A stretch of DNA of 8,251 bases, taken from Nitrospiraceae bacterium UBA2166 (lineage in GTDB: Bacteria; Nitrospirota; Nitrospiria; Nitrospirales; UBA2166). A program made the translations under genes and the position numbers. The stretch is from contig DCWI01000058.1 in the NCBI GenBank assembly GCA_002328825.1, positions 1-8,251 on the forward strand, written 5' to 3'. Shown one piece after another: positions 5,906 to 8,251 of this stretch (within the stretch, counting starts at the first letter, position 1; each line of letters begins with the position of its first letter). Below the pieces are notes generated by a model that was not told the origin of the DNA, searched no databases, and saw only the letters and a list, made by a program, of their open reading frames with translations.

Positions 5906-6763
5906 ATGGGACGTTCTATTGGTAAGTTGGGTGTAGTGGTTATTGCCATTTGCGTGATTAGTCTTGTTGGCGCTGTTGATGTGTTTGCGGCTAAGAAACG
6001 AGGTAAATCAAAATATAAGACGGTTGATGTGTCAAACGGAGCGGCGTTGTCCGGTGTCGTGACGCTCAAGGGTAAGGCCCCTGCTGTGAAAAAATTTGAA
6101 ATTGGCAAGTTTCCTCAACCGGAGTTTTGTAGTGGGGTCGACACTAAAGACGGAGTTCGGGTGCTTAATGATGTTGCAGTGGGCAAAGGTAATGGCCTCC
6201 AGGATGTTGTTGTTGTGATTAAGGGCATCAAAGAGGGGAAACCTTATGACTTGAAGAAAACACACGTAGATATGGATGTGTGCAAGTTTGTGGTTACTGG
6301 GGGACCGTCGCAATTTGTGGGGGTTGTGTCACCAACTGTGAATTTCACAGTGACCAACAAGGATGAAGCACCTGATCCGAAAACCGGAAAAGTCATTGGC
6401 GTGTTGCACAATCCACACTCTTTTGGCATCGCGCCTAAGAAAAATCCGAGCACCATGTTCAATTTGGGAATGCCGGAAAAGGGACAAACGTTATCGTTCA
6501 AAAAAGACATGAAGAAAATTCGCCGGGCTCCGGTCATGAAATTACAGTGCGATCAGCACGAGTATATGCAGGCTTGGTTTCGGTCTGTGCGCCATCCGTA
6601 CTACGCCTTAGTGGGGACTGATGGGGCATTCTCAATTGACCAAATCCCGCCAGGGAAATATAAAGTGATCGCATGGCACCCAATTTTAGGAGAGCAAACT
6701 CAGGAAGTGACGTTTAGCGCAGGGGCGAAAGAATCGGTGAAATTCGAGTTTGCGGGAAAGTAG
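5906..6763 (+). CDS. Exported cupredoxin-like protein with carboxypeptidase-regulatory-like domain
   Basis: A 285-residue protein. Residues 1-29 form a signal peptide (GKLGVVVIAICVISLVGAVDVFAA), so it acts in the periplasm. The mature part begins with a lysine-rich stretch, then GAALSGVVTLKGKAPAVKKF, typical of a family often named 'carboxypeptidase regulatory-like' or methylamine-utilisation-like. It has a plastocyanin-like layout: NFTVTNKDE at 146-154, LHNPH at 167-171 and LQCDQHEYMQAWF at 213-225. His168 or His171, Cys215, His218 and Met221 could form a type 1-like copper site. The C-terminal part (PYYALVGTDGAFSIDQIPPG, then YKVIAWHPILGEQ) is a CarboxypepD_reg/transthyretin-like beta domain. 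An electron-transfer or copper-binding role is inferred. The start is ATG 5906 because GGGGAG lies 9 bases before it and the signal peptide follows directly. A longer frame from TTG 5804 would put 34 unlikely residues before it. The multicopper oxidase gene follows on the same strand. Confidence 0.82.
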   Translation: MGRSIGKLGVVVIAICVISLVGAVDVFAAKKRGKSKYKTVDVSNGAALSGVVTLKGKAPAVKKFEIGKFPQPEFCSGVDTKDGVRVLNDVAVGKGNGLQDVVVVIKGIKEGKPYDLKKTHVDMDVCKFVVTGGPSQFVGVVSPTVNFTVTNKDEAPDPKTGKVIGVLHNPHSFGIAPKKNPSTMFNLGMPEKGQTLSFKKDMKKIRRAPVMKLQCDQHEYMQAWFRSVRHPYYALVGTDGAFSIDQIPPGKYKVIAWHPILGEQTQEVTFSAGAKESVKFEFAGK

Positions 6764-6805
6764 GTATAGGCAGTTGGTGTGACAGTACTCTGGATATTTT
6801 TGAAA

Positions 6806-6889
6806 ATGGTGATGGGCAAAGAAGTAGAGGCATGGCAGCGTTTCTGGCCCATTCTTGATAAGATTGGGCGGGGCTATACTGAGGTGTAA
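6806..6889 (+). CDS. Possible small ORF (27 residues) between the two copper-protein genes
   Basis: ATG GTG ATG at 6806-6814 opens a 27-codon frame ending at TAA 6887-6889. The product is Trp-rich and amphipathic, with the core KEVEAWQRFWPILDKIG. The frame stays open upstream to a GTG at 6779. It occupies the middle of the 159-base gap between the cupredoxin-like gene and the multicopper oxidase, in the same direction. Against it: no good SD precedes any of the starts, and a frame of this length can occur by chance. A TATACT at 6875-6880 inside it could be a -10 box for the oxidase gene, but no -35 box lies at the right distance. Confidence 0.2.
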   Translation: MVMGKEVEAWQRFWPILDKIGRGYTEV

Positions 6890-6910
6890 TCTAACGTTTG
6901 TCGTATGTGT

Positions 6911-6915
6911 GGAGG
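6911..6915 (+). promoter_or_regulatory. Ribosome binding site of the multicopper oxidase
   Basis: GGAGG lies 7 bases before the ATG at 6923. The match and spacing are close to ideal and fix the start of the oxidase gene. Confidence 0.75.
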
Positions 6916-6922
6916 GCCTGGC

Positions 6923-8251
6923 ATGAGTATTCGGATGGGCGGTGTCTGTAGAGGGAAGCGGGGGAGCCGTGCTGTTGTCTTGCTTGTTTCGCTGTTGGTT
7001 TGTGGAGGATTTCTTGTTGCTTCACCATTGCAAGGGTTGGCTGAAACCTCAGCGTATACTGTGGTGCCTGCTGGGACGGGGTATTGGGCAGCGCAGCAGA
7101 AGGAACCTTTGCAGGAAGGCGAAGTTCCGGATTGGGTGAACAAGCTGAAGGCCCAAATCATGATTGAAGAGGCGATGGAGGGTAATACGGGCCGGACAGG
7201 TAAAATCGCCGCCATGCATCAGAAGATGATGGATCATGCGATTCATGCCCGTGAAGGAGAGGTTAGGCCAACAAGTGGCCCTTATGCTTATTCCGATCTG
7301 CTTCACCAGTTTGGAATGATGGGGGATGATCCTATCTTGGGGCCTGCCGATCAGGTCGCGTCTGCTGCCATGAACCAAGGGGGCAAATGTCCATCGTTTG
7401 CGCCACGCAGGGAGTACGACATTGTGGCGATTGAGGTGGGCGTGACGTTGAACCAATGGCAAATGTTTTATTACGGGTATATGTTCACTTTGGCGGAAGA
7501 CCTTGAGCGTGTTCATCAGGAAGAAGCGAGAAATGAATTGGCCAGAACTCGAGATGATGATCCTGGTGCCGTGTCCAATGGTTTGCAAGGTGATGCTATT
7601 CAGCCGTTAGTGATCCGGGGCAACGCGGGCGATTGCGTGATCTTCAAGGTGGTGAACGAAATTGAAGAACAACCCATTAGTTTTCGGATTCACGGCTCCA
7701 ACATGATTGTGCAGTCTACCGGCGAACCAGCTGTTTTGACGAATCCCGATGCAACGATTTATGACGGTGAGGGGCAGACCTTCGAATGGTACTTGCGCCC
7801 AGATGAACAGGAAGGCACACACCAGATTCAGAGTGTTGGCCAGCGGGAACAGACCGCCTTGGGCCTGATTGGGGCGTTTGTCGTCGAGCCCACTGGGTCA
7901 ACGTATCTTTCTCCTTGGGAAGAGGGGAAGGAATTGAAGAGTGGGTGGCAAGCGATCATCGCTCATCCGACGAAGCCAGATTTTCGAGAATTTGCGTTGA
8001 TTTACCATGAAATTGGAGACGAAGCGTTTCGACCGGTTGACAGAAATGGGGAAATGCTCCCGCAGCGTGATCCGTTGTCCGATGCGTATCGACCGGGAGC
8101 GCGGGCATTGAATAATCGGAGTGAGCCCTTTGGAATTGCAATGCTCCAGAGACAGAAAGAGGTATTCCATTTTGAGGATGAATCGTCGGCCTATAGCTCG
8201 TATACCTTTGGTGATGCGCCGACGCCTCTCGGGCGGTCTTATTTAGGAGAT
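6923..8251 (+). CDS. Exported MnxG-like multicopper oxidase, partial at right edge
   Basis: The first 443 codons stay open to the window edge, so the C-terminal part is missing. Residues 1-40 form a signal peptide (basic GKRGSR, then VVLLVSLLVCGGFLVASPL, cleavage near GLA). A Met/His-rich helical segment follows (AAMHQKMMDHAIHAR, 96-110; LLHQFGMMGDD). From about 163 the protein matches large multi-domain multicopper oxidases of the MnxG type: REYDIVAIEVGVTLNQW at 163-179, IQPLVIRGNAGDCVIFKVVN at 226-245, FRIHGSNMIVQSTGE at 254-268, GTHQIQSVGQREQTALGLIG at 298-317, AFVVEPTGSTYL at 318-329, RSEPFGIAML at 399-408 and SSYTFGDAPTPLGRSYLGD at 425-443. In active domains these sites normally read HxH near HG and GT-x-x-x-H-x-H. 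Here only His257 of the first pair remains, and the second pair is Gln and Val. Such enzymes use oxygen to oxidise metals or organics, but the substrate is unknown. The missing half should hold the other copper sites. Confidence 0.8.
   Translation, partial: MSIRMGGVCRGKRGSRAVVLLVSLLVCGGFLVASPLQGLAETSAYTVVPAGTGYWAAQQKEPLQEGEVPDWVNKLKAQIMIEEAMEGNTGRTGKIAAMHQKMMDHAIHAREGEVRPTSGPYAYSDLLHQFGMMGDDPILGPADQVASAAMNQGGKCPSFAPRREYDIVAIEVGVTLNQWQMFYYGYMFTLAEDLERVHQEEARNELARTRDDDPGAVSNGLQGDAIQPLVIRGNAGDCVIFKVVNEIEEQPISFRIHGSNMIVQSTGEPAVLTNPDATIYDGEGQTFEWYLRPDEQEGTHQIQSVGQREQTALGLIGAFVVEPTGSTYLSPWEEGKELKSGWQAIIAHPTKPDFREFALIYHEIGDEAFRPVDRNGEMLPQRDPLSDAYRPGARALNNRSEPFGIAMLQRQKEVFHFEDESSAYSSYTFGDAPTPLGRSYLGD

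Noticed and set aside
6852..6880. Promoter for the multicopper oxidase (TATACT -10, or a sigma54-like TGGCCC-TTGAT)
   Set aside because: TTGATA is only 14 bases from TATACT, the 17-base position reads TTCTTG, and the sigma54-like site lacks the essential GC of the -12 element.
7049..7588. 179-codon minus-strand frame opposite the multicopper oxidase
   Set aside because: The plus-strand frame has a strong SD, signal peptide and family motifs over the same bases. The minus frame has none.

Overview
The window looks like a chromosomal segment of a Gram-negative environmental bacterium. My best guess is a Nitrospirota (Nitrospira-like) genome of moderate GC. This rests on the mixture of gene families: a tetrapyrrole-type radical SAM protein with a PCP_red tail, periplasmic cupredoxin and multicopper oxidase genes, exported FGE-like and propeller proteins, and a ThiS/cysteine synthase fusion. 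It is an inference from gene content, not from a marker gene. No rRNA, tRNA, transposase, CRISPR array or phage structural gene was seen.

Layout. Most of the window (1-5668) is coded on the minus strand. Read in the direction of transcription it has three groups. (i) A radical SAM/SPASM protein with a C-terminal PCP_red domain (5668 to 4367). (ii) An mraZ-rusA pair (4288 to 3398) behind its own sigma70-type promoter. (iii) A three-gene series: an exported FGE-fold protein (3162 to 2227), an exported 13-repeat beta-propeller protein (2230 to 512, overlapping the FGE gene by ATGA), and a gene that runs off the left edge (459 to 1), fusing a ThiS-type sulfur carrier to a CysK/CysM-type cysteine synthase. 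On the plus strand are an exported cupredoxin-like protein (5906-6763), a possible 27-codon small ORF, and the first 443 codons of an exported MnxG-like multicopper oxidase that runs off the right edge (6923-8251).

How they may work together. The plus-strand pair is best read as a periplasmic copper protein and a copper oxidase, plausibly one redox or metal-oxidation unit. The radical SAM gene diverges from it across about 240 bases that carry three palindromic elements and plus-strand promoter candidates. The FGE-like and propeller genes are translationally coupled and both exported, so they probably act together outside the cytoplasm. The ThiS-CysK protein is cytoplasmic sulfur metabolism and may simply share their transcript.

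Most unusual points: the ThiS-CysK fusion, in which the diglycine that must normally be C-terminal is internal; an FGE-fold protein without the catalytic cysteines, coupled to a large propeller; a radical SAM-SPASM-PCP_red architecture; an mraZ located away from rsmH/ftsL and paired with a RusA resolvase; and a multicopper oxidase whose first cupredoxin domain has lost most of the expected type 2/3 copper histidines.
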